Assembly (NCBI RefSeq): GCF_003576455.2
Contig: NZ_CP032869.1
Span: 1,116,001 to 1,180,000 of the forward strand
DNA: 64,000 nt
Direction: 5' to 3'
DNA from: Mucilaginibacter celer
Lineage (GTDB): Bacteria > Bacteroidota > Bacteroidia > Sphingobacteriales > Sphingobacteriaceae
Part shown: positions 25,041-35,553 of the stretch, one piece after another
How positions within the stretch are numbered: position 1 is the first letter of the stretch
Layout of the letters: each line of letters starts with the position of its first letter
The notes under the pieces: generated by a model
Databases searched by the model: none
What the model was told of the DNA's origin: nothing
The model's input: the letters and a program-made list of their open reading frames with translations, nothing else
Translations under genes and position numbers: made by a program

Positions 25041-25778
25041 TTATTTCCCTTCTTCTTCCAGCTTCATCAAAGCTTTTTTAGCTTCACGCAAACGGTTAAA
25101 AGCGGTAATGTTGGTTAGCACGGCAAGTACAACCAACGGTATGGTAAATATCGATATGGTTTCAAATACATGAAATTTGATACCCGGGATAAACAGTTTA
25201 TAGTTACCGCCGATATACTGAGCAACAATGCCTGATAAGGCTGCAAACAAACCGATGGTTACCACACGTTCCGGGCGCTGCATTAAACCGCCTTTAATTT
25301 CAACGCCAAGGCCTTCGGCGCGGGCACGAACATAACTTACCATCATTGAGCCGATGAGGGCTATAAAGGCAGCTATCGAGCTTAAAAAGTAGTGATGAGC
25401 TACCAGGTAGTAACAGATGCCCAAAAACATGATCAATTCGCTGTAACGATCCAATACCGAATCGTATAATGCTCCGAATATCGATTTCATATTGCCTAAA
25501 CGGGCTACCTGTCCGTCAAGCATGTCAAACAGGCCCGCAAACAAAATTAATCCTCCGGCCCAGCCAACATAGCTCAGGTCGCCGCGGTTACCTTCTTCGG
25601 CACCTAAAATAAAGATGCCGGCCACGCCTACGTTAAGTACAAAGCCAATAGTGGTAACGGCGTTAGGGGTAAGGCCGATTTTTATAAGGATCTTCACAAA
25701 CGGATCAATAACCTTATAAATACCCAATTGCAGGCTGGTTCTAAAAGATTTTCTTAATGTTGTTGCTTGCTGTTCCAT
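25041..25778 (-). CDS. CDP-alcohol phosphotransferase, candidate phosphatidylinositol-phosphate synthase
   Basis: A 245-residue polytopic protein. The CDP-alcohol phosphotransferase signature D-x2-DG-x2-AR-x8-G-x3-D-x3-D is complete: FDMLDGQVARLGNMKS followed by FGALYDSVLDRYSE. The enzymes of this family join a CDP-diacylglycerol to an alcohol in the inner membrane. In gut Bacteroidota a gene of this kind next to inositol-phosphate synthase makes phosphatidylinositol phosphate, and here myo-inositol-phosphate synthase lies on the same strand 3.2 kb upstream. The alcohol is therefore probably inositol 3-phosphate (inference). It starts 31 bases after the DUF5686 gene and is separated from the hydroxylase by 246 bases. 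Confidence 0.9.
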   Translation of the reverse strand: MEQQATTLRKSFRTSLQLGIYKVIDPFVKILIKIGLTPNAVTTIGFVLNVGVAGIFILGAEEGNRGDLSYVGWAGGLILFAGLFDMLDGQVARLGNMKSIFGALYDSVLDRYSELIMFLGICYYLVAHHYFLSSIAAFIALIGSMMVSYVRARAEGLGVEIKGGLMQRPERVVTIGLFAALSGIVAQYIGGNYKLFIPGIKFHVFETISIFTIPLVVLAVLTNITAFNRLREAKKALMKLEEEGK

Positions 25779-25809
25779 TTTTCTCTCTCGTATTTAGGTG
25801 CAATGATTT

Positions 25810-28377
25810 TTAGAAGTCGAATTTAACCCTGGTACGAAGTCCCCACTGGGCAACGTTCGGCTGATCAAGGTAAGTGAAGCGCCTTACAAAATCTATGCGT
25901 ATAAATTTAAATATATTTTCAATACCAACACTACCTTCAACATAAGGTGTTTTGCCTAAGGTGTAGGTAATTGGTACCCCATTGGCATCAACCGGTAGCT
26001 GATACAATGATGGGTGGATACCTGGGTTGTTCTGATCAGACAAACCTCCATACAGTACTTTTAATGAAGCGGTTTCGCGCCATTTAAGTTTCTTTAACAA
26101 AGGTATTTTGTTAAAGAAGAACCCGCTGAAGTGCTGGTCGATCCTAAAGCTCGCATACTTATCGCTCACAAACTCCAAAAAGTTCATTAAGTTGTACGAA
26201 TCGATATCGTAAGCATAAGTTTGGTTGGCCCTGTGTATGGTTAACAAAGGATATGGGATAGCACCGAAAACTTTACCGCCCGACAGGTTGATATCTGCAT
26301 AACCTAACTGCGAAAAATAGAAACGTTTATCGGCACGGAAATCAAGTTTTTGGTAGTTGTATTCGCCCGCAAACAAGCCTTTAATACCGGTTGCATAGTC
26401 AAGCTCGAAGGCAGGGTATTTGTTAGGGATCGGGATCCGGTAAATTTTACCCTGGTAAAACTGCTCATGCGGCGCCCAGCGTATGCTTCCGGTTAGCTCG
26501 GTAGTGGTTAAGTGATGAATGGAGTTTGGAGTGCCATTTACCACATTGTCAAAATACAATGATCCGGCAGGTTCTTGCGTCCATTTTTTAAAGCCCATAG
26601 CGTACGAAAAATGGCTTTCCAACTCGTGCACATAATCAAAGCGGTAAAAATCATTGTACAAAAACTTATCATTCACACCACGTTTAAATGATAGCAGGAA
26701 GTTATCCTCCTGTACAAACTGCAGGCTGGCACCCGGAATTTTGGTGTCGCGCTGAAAGCTTGCACGGATATAATGTTGTGGGAAACGATAGATCGATTTA
26801 TCGTTAAGCGAGTAGGTTGCACTTAAAAAGTACTTCCAGCGCTCATCCTTAAAGCCATACGCGGCATACGTTTCAAAATAGTAACGCTTGCTTAATTCCG
26901 GCGTGGTACGGCCACCCACCCTCAGGCGGAAACCCTCAACCGGATTAAAGCTGTAAAAAGTGTTGGCCGGGCCTAACTCAAATTTACCAAAGCCTTTGTA
27001 ACCGGCAAGCAAAAGGGTCGCGATGTCAACCGTACGTTTAAACGACGGCATATTGCGCAGACTATCAATGTTTTTATAAACTTTCGATTCGGCAAGGGTT
27101 AGCGTATCGGGCCTGTTTTCCTGCCAGAATGATTCGGGTCGGTGTTTTACCTCATCGCTTAGTTCGGCATATGGCGATCCCTGGTAAGTAGTATCGGGGC
27201 GGGCTTTGTTCACCACGTAATTACTAAATGTTATGGCCCTGATGCCGAATAATCCGCTTTTGGCATCTTTTTTTGAAGCGCCGAAATCAGCAATGGTTGT
27301 ACTTTTGCTCAGGTGGTAACGGCCATCAGGGTTTTGCTGAAACTCAAGGTTAACGGTCATCGACCTGATGAAGTTGATGTTGATATGCTTGTTGATGGTT
27401 AAATCACACTTTTGAACGGCGAAATTGCCATCCTGTGTAATGTAAATACTGCCTTCAAACAATACATCGGTAGTGTTACGCGGTGTAAAATCAAGCTTAA
27501 TCAGCTTTTGGTTATGCTCATCAACAATAGTATCGGCAATAAAAAATTTATAATAATTTGGCGAGTTATCCGAGATAGGGCTCAAAAACTGGCTGGTGAT
27601 TAAAAATACGTTATTGGTGTAAATGTCAACCTTATTGTACAAGTGCTTGAAATATTGGGTAAGGCCTTCATTATCAATACCAGGGCCGTAATTCACGCTT
27701 TTTTGGCCTAATACGTTTTCCCTGGTTTTTTCAGGGTTTTTGCGGTAGTAAACCTGTTGTAATTTCTCATCCAGGTAAATAGGCAATAATGATTTGCCCG
27801 GAATCAGCGAGCTGTCGCGGTTATCTAAAATGAATTTGTATTTGCGGAAAAACTTCCTGTCAGAAAACTGGGCCGATACGTTGCTGAGCGCAAACATCAT
27901 CTTATCGTATTCCTTATACTCAACATAGTTATAGGCTTCCGGACGGTTCTTTTCCTTGTTTTCAATAACTTTACGAATCAGCTCTACCGCCGGGTTATCC
28001 TTATTACGGTACCTCGTGGTTCTTTTGGCCGATTTTACAACCACTTCGTTCAATTGCTGCGATGCCGTAAACAGCTTTACGTTAATCACCTGTTCTTTAC
28101 CCGGAACAACGCTTAAAAACGCGTCTTTATAGCCTAAAAATGAAACTTTTATTTGTTTTAGCGCCTGGTTGGAAGTTACCAAACGGTATTTGCCGTTTAC
28201 GTCGGCGGTGGTTCCTGTGGTTGTTCCTGTAAACGAGATGCTTACAGATGGTAAGGTTTGCCTGTTAGCGGCATCGGTAATGGTACCCGTTATTACCGTT
28301 TGCTGCGCATACAATGCCGAAGCGGAAAAGAACAGTATCAGGAAAAATAAGCTTTTATAAATTCTTTTAAAATCCAT
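25810..28377 (-). CDS. DUF5686 outer-membrane protein with carboxypeptidase-like domain
   Basis: An 855-residue protein from the ATG at 28377, where a signal peptide begins (MDFKRIYKSLFFLILFFSAS, cleavage near ALYAQ); the frame upstream has no support. A carboxypeptidase-regulatory-like domain (about residues 25-100, VITGTITDAANRQTLPSVSI) is followed by the DUF5686 region (ELIRKVIENKEKNRPEAYNY, then FKHLYNKVDIYTNNVFLI) and a long C-terminal beta-barrel ending in an aromatic (WGLRTRVKFDF). The family is restricted to Bacteroidota and has no proven role. Here it heads the second half of the lipid locus, directly before the CDP-alcohol phosphotransferase, so a part in handling the lipid at the outer membrane is possible. 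Confidence 0.9.
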   Translation of the reverse strand: MDFKRIYKSLFFLILFFSASALYAQQTVITGTITDAANRQTLPSVSISFTGTTTGTTADVNGKYRLVTSNQALKQIKVSFLGYKDAFLSVVPGKEQVINVKLFTASQQLNEVVVKSAKRTTRYRNKDNPAVELIRKVIENKEKNRPEAYNYVEYKEYDKMMFALSNVSAQFSDRKFFRKYKFILDNRDSSLIPGKSLLPIYLDEKLQQVYYRKNPEKTRENVLGQKSVNYGPGIDNEGLTQYFKHLYNKVDIYTNNVFLITSQFLSPISDNSPNYYKFFIADTIVDEHNQKLIKLDFTPRNTTDVLFEGSIYITQDGNFAVQKCDLTINKHININFIRSMTVNLEFQQNPDGRYHLSKSTTIADFGASKKDAKSGLFGIRAITFSNYVVNKARPDTTYQGSPYAELSDEVKHRPESFWQENRPDTLTLAESKVYKNIDSLRNMPSFKRTVDIATLLLAGYKGFGKFELGPANTFYSFNPVEGFRLRVGGRTTPELSKRYYFETYAAYGFKDERWKYFLSATYSLNDKSIYRFPQHYIRASFQRDTKIPGASLQFVQEDNFLLSFKRGVNDKFLYNDFYRFDYVHELESHFSYAMGFKKWTQEPAGSLYFDNVVNGTPNSIHHLTTTELTGSIRWAPHEQFYQGKIYRIPIPNKYPAFELDYATGIKGLFAGEYNYQKLDFRADKRFYFSQLGYADINLSGGKVFGAIPYPLLTIHRANQTYAYDIDSYNLMNFLEFVSDKYASFRIDQHFSGFFFNKIPLLKKLKWRETASLKVLYGGLSDQNNPGIHPSLYQLPVDANGVPITYTLGKTPYVEGSVGIENIFKFIRIDFVRRFTYLDQPNVAQWGLRTRVKFDF

Positions 28378-28923
28378 GTATTTTGTGCAATTGTGCGAAT
28401 ACAAACTTCTTTTTTCCACCGCAATACCGCTGTTCCTGTTATAAAGATGTATGTATTAGTTATTCTATATTTTCGGCAGATTTAATATCCCGCCTCTTTT
28501 TGTTTTCCAGGTATCTGCCGTATTTAAACCTGTTTTGATGAACTTTATTACACTCCGGGCAGATGATTATCGGAGTTTACAATTAACAGGCCAAAGGTAA
28601 AAAAAATCACTACAGACTAATGTGGTCAAAAAGTCAAATATTGTTTACCCAAGGGCCTGAAACACGTTTTCGTAACTATAAATTAACCATTGATAAAGCA
28701 AATGAGCGCGGTATTTACCGGGCTTAAAATGTTTTTCAGTTTGATGTTTTTAAATACGTAATGCATTGATAATTAGATGTTATTTAAACTCCAACTATAC
28801 TGTTAAATTATAAAGCGGTAACTTAAATAACATTTTTTAACATATCGTTTCATTAACCCGAAATAAGACAGCCCTGTTAAAATATTGTTACTGAACAGTG
28901 TATATTTTTACCAAACAAAAACA

Positions 28924-28962
28924 AAACAGCCGTAAGGCAGGCTTAGCTGCTCACGGCTGTTT
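28924..28962 (-). terminator. rho-independent terminator after inositol-3-phosphate synthase
   Basis: AAACAGCCGT (28924-28933) pairs perfectly with ACGGCTGTTT (28953-28962), with an inner GCAG/CTGC stem; on the minus strand a T-rich run follows. It ends the transcript that begins at the serine palmitoyltransferase gene. The remaining 500 bases up to the DUF5686 gene contain no gene and probably its promoter. Confidence 0.8.
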
Positions 28963-28987
28963 GTAACGTTATATCGTCAATCGGCGA

Positions 28988-30310
28988 TTACTGTCCCGCA
29001 AAAGCGTCTTCGTAATAATCCAACCCAAGGTGGGTGATCAGGTCTTCACCCATGATGTAACGCAGGGTGTTTTCCAGTTTGATCAGTTGTTTAAAGATAT
29101 CGTTCTCTGCAGGCAAACCAGGTGCGGTTTGAGGCGATTTCAGGTAGAATGATAACCATTCCTGAACACCGCTCATGCCGGCACGTTTAGCCAGGTCAGA
29201 GAAGATAGCCAGATCCAGCGCGATAGGGGCAGCCAGGATCGAATCGCGGCAAAGGAAGTTGATTTTGATCTGCATTTTGTAGCCTAACCAGCCAAAAATG
29301 TCGATGTTATCCCAGCTTTCTTTATTATCGCCATGCGGAGGATAGTAGTTGATACGGATTTTGTGGTAAATGTTACCATAAAGTTCCTTGTTATCTTCCG
29401 GTTTGAAGATATCTTCCAGCACGCCCAGTTTTGATACTTCTTTGGTTTTGAAGTTGTCCGGATCATCAAGCACCCAGCCATCGCGGTTACCCAAAATGTT
29501 GGTTGAGAACCAGCCGTGTACACCTAATGAACGGGCTGCCAAACCTGGAGCCAAAACGGTTTTCATTAAAGTTTGACCGGTTTTGAAATCTTTACCTGCA
29601 ATAGGGGTTTTGGTTAATTTAGCCAACTCTACCAAAGCAGGGATATCAACGGTTAAGTTAGGGGCACCGTTAGCGAAAGGTACACCTAATTTTAAGGCCG
29701 CGTAAGCATAGATCATACTTGGGGCGATCAGCTTATCGTCGTTTTTCAAACCTTCTTCAAAAGCAGCCAACGACTGATGTACAGCCGATGCTTCGTAATA
29801 GATCTCGGTTGATCCGCACCATACTAAAACAACCCTGTCAAGGCCGTTAGCCTCTTTAAAGTTTTTGATATCTTCCATTACCTGCTCGGCAAGCTCAAGG
29901 CGGGTTCCGGTTTTAACGTGGGTACCATCAAGGTTTTTAGCGTAGTTTTTGTCAAACGCGGCTTTCATCGGTTTGATAGCTTCTAACTCGGCTTTCACGG
30001 CATGTAACAACCCTGATTCAAGCACTTGCGCGTTAGATGCAGCTTCAAATACGTTATCCTCGTAAACGTCCCAGCCACCAAAAACAATATCGTTAAGGTT
30101 GGCCAAAGGCACAAAATCTTTAATTTTAGGGTTACGGTTTTCTGTCCGTTTACCCAGGCGGATGTGCCCCATTTGCGTGAGGGAGCCAATTGGCTGCGAG
30201 ATGCCTTTTTTAACGGCCTCTACGCCGGCAATCAAGGTAGTGGCTACTGCGCCTAATCCGGGGATCAGTACGCCGAGCTTACCATTGGCTGGTGTGATGT
30301 TAATTTTCAT
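28988..30310 (-). CDS. myo-inositol-3-phosphate synthase
   Basis: A 440-residue protein from the ATG at 30310 (a TTG 12 bases upstream is in frame). The Rossmann NAD site reads GVLIPGLGAVATTLIAGVEA; other family motifs are VFGGWDVYEDNVFEAA, VLVWCGSTEIYYEAS, DFKTGQTLMKTVLAPG and NILGNRDGWVLDDPDNFKTK, the latter two forming the catalytic face. The enzyme turns glucose 6-phosphate into inositol 3-phosphate by oxidation, ring closure and reduction. It is the last gene of the spt transcript, 40 bases after the epimerase gene, and is followed by a strong terminator. Its place links sphingoid-base formation to inositol head-group supply. Confidence 0.95.
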   Translation of the reverse strand: MKINITPANGKLGVLIPGLGAVATTLIAGVEAVKKGISQPIGSLTQMGHIRLGKRTENRNPKIKDFVPLANLNDIVFGGWDVYEDNVFEAASNAQVLESGLLHAVKAELEAIKPMKAAFDKNYAKNLDGTHVKTGTRLELAEQVMEDIKNFKEANGLDRVVLVWCGSTEIYYEASAVHQSLAAFEEGLKNDDKLIAPSMIYAYAALKLGVPFANGAPNLTVDIPALVELAKLTKTPIAGKDFKTGQTLMKTVLAPGLAARSLGVHGWFSTNILGNRDGWVLDDPDNFKTKEVSKLGVLEDIFKPEDNKELYGNIYHKIRINYYPPHGDNKESWDNIDIFGWLGYKMQIKINFLCRDSILAAPIALDLAIFSDLAKRAGMSGVQEWLSFYLKSPQTAPGLPAENDIFKQLIKLENTLRYIMGEDLITHLGLDYYEDAFAGQ

Positions 30311-30350
30311 TTTATGTAACAATTTATTTGGTTAAGCGAGTTTGGAGGGT

Positions 30351-31337
30351 TTAAAGCCACTTGTGGGCTTTATACCATTTTAGTGTTTCGGCCATGCCGG
30401 CTTGCAGATTGTACAAAGGATAAAAACCGAGATCGGATTTAGCTGCTTCAATATCGCAGTGCCAGTTGGTGGCTGTTAGTTCATTTAATTTTTCAATGTT
30501 CAGTATCGCGGCTTTATTTCTCAAAGAACTCAGTTTTTCAGACACAGCTGCAATTATTTTTACAAAGTTTACAGGCAAATGAAACTTGAGCGTTTTTAGT
30601 TTCAGCACCTCTTTGGTGATATTACCTAACTCGTAACGGCTGTAAAAATTGCCGTCGCTCAGGTTAAATGTTTGGTTATTACCACCGTATAATGCTTTAA
30701 CACAGGCCTTGGCCAGGTCTTTAACATATATAAAACTCAGCTTTTGCTGCGCGCTGCCAATGTAAGGTTCAATGCCTTTAACTACCTGTTTAAAAAAAAT
30801 AAATATGCCGGTATCGCGTGGGCCATAAACAGCGGTTGGCCTTAGTATGGTATAGTTTAAACCGGCAACTGTTTTCAGTTTTTGCTCGGCCAGCAGTTTG
30901 CTTCTGCCGTAGGCGGTAACCGGTTTTGGTGTTGTGGTTTCGGTTATCCAGCCGTTTAAAGTATCCAGGGGGCCAACTGCTGCAAGGCTGCCAACCAAAA
31001 CAAACTTTTTTAAAGCAGGGCAGGCCTCTTTTGCTGCCGAAGCCAGGTTATAAGTATAGGTGGCGTTGATGCGGTTGTATTCACCTTCAGACCGGGCGCT
31101 GGTTACGCCCGCGGCGTGGATAATATAGTCGGGCTTAATTTCGGCCAGGAGCGTTTTGAGCGCTTCCTGGTTGTTAAATTCGGGGTATACGTATTGGATA
31201 TCGAAGTTTTTGAGATGATCGGTCTTGCTGCTTTTGCGTATCGCTATAAAAACTTCGAGGTTGTTTTGTAAAGCCTCCTCTATCAAATGATATCCTACAA
31301 ATCCGCTTGCACCGGTTATTAAAACCCGTTCCTTCAT
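30351..31337 (-). CDS. NAD-epimerase-fold reductase, candidate 3-ketosphinganine/ketoceramide reductase (CerR-like)
   Basis: A 328-residue extended short-chain dehydrogenase: N-terminal GASGFVGYHLIEEA (NAD(P) loop), PDYIIHAAGVTSARSEGEYN, and the catalytic Tyr-Lys pair in VTAYGRSKLLAEQ, then LRPTAVYGPRDTG. The family is annotated as NAD-dependent epimerase/dehydratase. In Caulobacter and Bacteroides, epimerase-type proteins coded near serine palmitoyltransferase reduce the keto group of the sphingoid intermediate (CerR), and the setting here is the same. The start overlaps the stop of the GNAT gene by four bases (ATGA), so the two are coupled. A sugar epimerase would be the alternative, but no sugar pathway is close. 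Confidence 0.87.
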   Translation of the reverse strand: MKERVLITGASGFVGYHLIEEALQNNLEVFIAIRKSSKTDHLKNFDIQYVYPEFNNQEALKTLLAEIKPDYIIHAAGVTSARSEGEYNRINATYTYNLASAAKEACPALKKFVLVGSLAAVGPLDTLNGWITETTTPKPVTAYGRSKLLAEQKLKTVAGLNYTILRPTAVYGPRDTGIFIFFKQVVKGIEPYIGSAQQKLSFIYVKDLAKACVKALYGGNNQTFNLSDGNFYSRYELGNITKEVLKLKTLKFHLPVNFVKIIAAVSEKLSSLRNKAAILNIEKLNELTATNWHCDIEAAKSDLGFYPLYNLQAGMAETLKWYKAHKWL

Positions 31338-32452
31338 ATCGCTTTTTGGTATAGCCTGTATTTTTTGTATGGATCGCCTTTTATCGCCTCAATGGCGCGG
31401 TTCACCATGTCGTTATGTTCTAATGTCCAGCCGGCTTCTGCGTGGGCATAACCTTTCTTTTTATATTCCCTGATGATGGTGCCGTACAAACAGGCTTCGA
31501 TGCCCATTTTGCGGTAATCTTCAATAACACCCAACGCGTAAATACGGATGCCGCGGATAGCCTTTTTACCGAATAGCAATTTAAAGATACCGGTAGGCAA
31601 CAGCCTGCCACGTTTTATGGTTTTGAAAATATCGTTATAATCTGGCAGTGCCAACCCGAAGGCCACAATTTTACCATGCTGCTCGGCAACAATGGCAAAA
31701 TCAGGGTCAAGGATCAGTTTCAAGTCTTTTGCCAGGTAATCAAACTCCTCATCGGTAAGCGGCACAAAGCCGGTATTGCTATCCCAGGCCGAGTTGTACA
31801 CTTCGCGGAGCTTAGCAGCCTCTTCCTTGAATTTTTTAAGGTTGATCTTACGGATCACGATATCGCTGCGTTTTAAACGCTCTTCGAGCGAGTTTAGCAG
31901 GCGTACCGACTTATCATCGTAATGCTGCCCATCCCAATGCCATGATATCAGGTCTACATCTTTGGTAAAACCAAAGTTTTCTACCAGTTTGGCATAATAC
32001 TCAAAATTGTAAGTATTCATCAGGAATGGCGAACTGTCAAAACCTTCAATCAATAAACCGCAAGGCTCGTTGGTTGAAAAATTGGTAGGGCCTAACAGTT
32101 TACCGGTAACGCCTTTTTCCTTCAGCCATTTGGTAACGGTTTCGAAAAGTATAGTAGATACGCTGGTGTCGTTAATGCAATCAAAAAATCCCCAGAAACC
32201 ATCATTTACATGGCTGTAGTCGTTATGCCCGTTGTTTAAAATAGCGGCAATACGGCCAACAATTTTATCGCCATCGTAAGCCAAAAATGGTTGTACGGTG
32301 TTGTGCTTATGGAAAGGGTGGATGGTTAACAGATCCCTTTGGGCGATGAACAGTTCGGGAACGTAGTAAGGATCGTTCTTGTACAGGTCATGCGGAAAAT
32401 CAATAAACGAAGCCAGTTCTTTTTTTGATTTAACCGTTACTATTGTAATCAT
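31334..32452 (-). CDS. GNAT-fold acyltransferase, candidate bacterial ceramide synthase
   Basis: A 372-residue soluble protein with two GNAT-like halves: an N-terminal part (PYYVPELFIAQRDLLTIHPF, PFLAYDGDKIVGRIAAILNN) and a C-terminal part with acyl-CoA-loop-like IYALGVIEDYRKMGIEACLY and a final YAHAEAGWTLEHNDMVNRAI. No membrane helices are present. The whole protein belongs to a family usually left as hypothetical, found beside serine palmitoyltransferase in sphingolipid-making bacteria. The bacterial ceramide synthase described in Caulobacter is likewise a soluble acyltransferase unrelated to eukaryotic CerS; I infer that this gene is its counterpart. It is coupled by ATGA overlap to the candidate reductase and lies 103 bases after spt. 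Confidence 0.8.
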   Translation of the reverse strand: MITIVTVKSKKELASFIDFPHDLYKNDPYYVPELFIAQRDLLTIHPFHKHNTVQPFLAYDGDKIVGRIAAILNNGHNDYSHVNDGFWGFFDCINDTSVSTILFETVTKWLKEKGVTGKLLGPTNFSTNEPCGLLIEGFDSSPFLMNTYNFEYYAKLVENFGFTKDVDLISWHWDGQHYDDKSVRLLNSLEERLKRSDIVIRKINLKKFKEEAAKLREVYNSAWDSNTGFVPLTDEEFDYLAKDLKLILDPDFAIVAEQHGKIVAFGLALPDYNDIFKTIKRGRLLPTGIFKLLFGKKAIRGIRIYALGVIEDYRKMGIEACLYGTIIREYKKKGYAHAEAGWTLEHNDMVNRAIEAIKGDPYKKYRLYQKAI

Positions 32453-32555
32453 GGGTGATGGATTAGCAGGGCAAATTGGTATGCCTTATAAAAATAATGT
32501 GCATTCAGCTTACCTTAAAATAAAAGTAAGCTAAATGCACAAAATAATGTTTTCA

Positions 32556-33782
<1,227 letters not shown>

Positions 33783-34138
33783 TTAAATTTTGTGTAAAAA
33801 TACCATGAATAAGCATATAACTTATACGGTGTGTGTAAATTTTTTTAATAAATGCTTATTACGTATCAATAGTACTTAAGAAGCACACAAATTCTTACAA
33901 GGCAAATTAATTAATTTTTTTGTTTATATCGAGGCTCTTATTTTCATTTTTTTGTAAAAACCCCATAAATCACGCTTAATTGTATAATTTCTGCAAATTT
34001 TACGTAAAATTCTTGTTCCTGATTTAAAAATCGTAATATTAATTACATATTCGCATACCCCTGTACGAATCATGCACTAATTATAAAACTTTTCTTTATC
34101 ATTTTTGCTTGATATACACTGATATCTATTGCCACCGT

Positions 34139-35494
34139 ATGAAAAAAACCAGGTACCTTTTTGCGCATTTTGTACTTCTCTTAACATTAACTTTACATAC
34201 CAGAGCCTTCGCTCAAACCCCGGCCGACAGTATTACCGGGCCCGTGACCTTAAAGCAGGCCATTGATTATGCCTTGCGCAACCAACCGGCAGTAAAACAA
34301 GCCTCTATAGATGAGCAGATTAACGAGCGGGACATCCGTATCGGTTTATCGGGATGGTTACCGCAGGTAAACGGATCGGGTTTATATAACTATTATTACA
34401 AGGGCAGCCCGCAGGCCGGGGCATCTGGTGCAAATATTCCGAGCAATACCGGCAGTATCCGCAACCTTTCTACCCTGGGGGTAACCGCTTCGCAGGTTAT
34501 CTATAATAATGATGTCTTTCTGGCATCGAGGGCCAAAAGGTATTCGCGCCAATACTACAAGGAAAATACACTAAGCAGCCAGATTGATGTGGTAAGCGAC
34601 GTAAGCAAGGCTTTTTTTGATGTTTTATTATCCGAAAAGCAGCTTGATATCACTATTGCCGATATCACCCGCCTGCAGCGGAGCTTAAAGGATGCCAGAA
34701 ACCGGTACAATGCGGGCGTATCTGATCCTACCGATTACAAGCAGGCTACCATCGCCTTAAATAATTCGCTGGCTACCCGCAAGCAAACCGAAGAGGCTAT
34801 AAAAAGCAAAACCGCCTTGCTGAAGCAAATTATGGGCGTAAATGCAGAAACACCGGTAAGCCTTTCGTACGATTCGACAAGGTATGAACAGGAAATCAGT
34901 ATTGATACCCTGCAAACGCTTAACGTGAATAACCGCATTGAATACCGCCTGCTTGAAACAACCAAGGCACTTAATAACCTTAATGTTAACTACTACCGCT
35001 TCGGGTTTTTGCCATCGCTATCGGCGGTGGGCAGTTATCAGCATGCCTATTTCAGTCATGATTTTTCCGATCTGTATGATAAATCATTCCCAACCGGTTA
35101 TGTGGGTTTAACATTATCGGTGCCTATTTTCCAGGGAACCAAACGCCTGCAAAACCTGGCCAAAGCCCGGTTAACCGTTCAGCGCACTGATCTCGACTTG
35201 GTGAACACCAAAAATACCATCAACACCCAATACACGCAGGCGCTGGCTGCTTACAAAAGTAACTACGCCAGCTACAGGCTAATCCGCGAAAATGTTGACC
35301 TGGCATCAGATGTATATAAGGTGGTGAGCCTGCAATACCGCGAGGGTGTAAAAACCTACCTTGATGTAATTGTAGCACAATCAGACCTGCGTACGGCGCA
35401 GTTAAGTTATTATAACGCCCTGTTTAACTTATTGAGCAGTAAAATAGATTTACAGCGGGCCCTGGGCATACTGCCGGTTGGCGAACCGCAATAA
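34139..35494 (+). CDS. TolC-family outer-membrane efflux channel
   Basis: A 451-residue protein from the ATG at 34139, which begins the signal peptide (MKKTRYLFAHFVLLLTLTLH, cleavage near RAFAQ); the upstream TTG in frame is not needed. Two repeats of the outer-membrane-efflux domain are visible: the first with LKQAIDYALRNQPAVKQASI and FFDVLLSEKQLDITIADITR, the second with LETTKALNNLNVNYYRFGFL and YREGVKTYLDVIVAQSDLRT. The protein forms a trimeric channel-tunnel. It heads the operon with the adaptor and RND pump that follow. It is divergent from the sphingolipid operon; no regulator gene of the TetR or MarR type is adjacent. Confidence 0.93.
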   Translation: MKKTRYLFAHFVLLLTLTLHTRAFAQTPADSITGPVTLKQAIDYALRNQPAVKQASIDEQINERDIRIGLSGWLPQVNGSGLYNYYYKGSPQAGASGANIPSNTGSIRNLSTLGVTASQVIYNNDVFLASRAKRYSRQYYKENTLSSQIDVVSDVSKAFFDVLLSEKQLDITIADITRLQRSLKDARNRYNAGVSDPTDYKQATIALNNSLATRKQTEEAIKSKTALLKQIMGVNAETPVSLSYDSTRYEQEISIDTLQTLNVNNRIEYRLLETTKALNNLNVNYYRFGFLPSLSAVGSYQHAYFSHDFSDLYDKSFPTGYVGLTLSVPIFQGTKRLQNLAKARLTVQRTDLDLVNTKNTINTQYTQALAAYKSNYASYRLIRENVDLASDVYKVVSLQYREGVKTYLDVIVAQSDLRTAQLSYYNALFNLLSSKIDLQRALGILPVGEPQ

Positions 35495-35553
35495 TATCGG
35501 CCAAAAAAACAAAAACAATCACAACAGTATAAAACGAACAATCCTCTTTCTAC

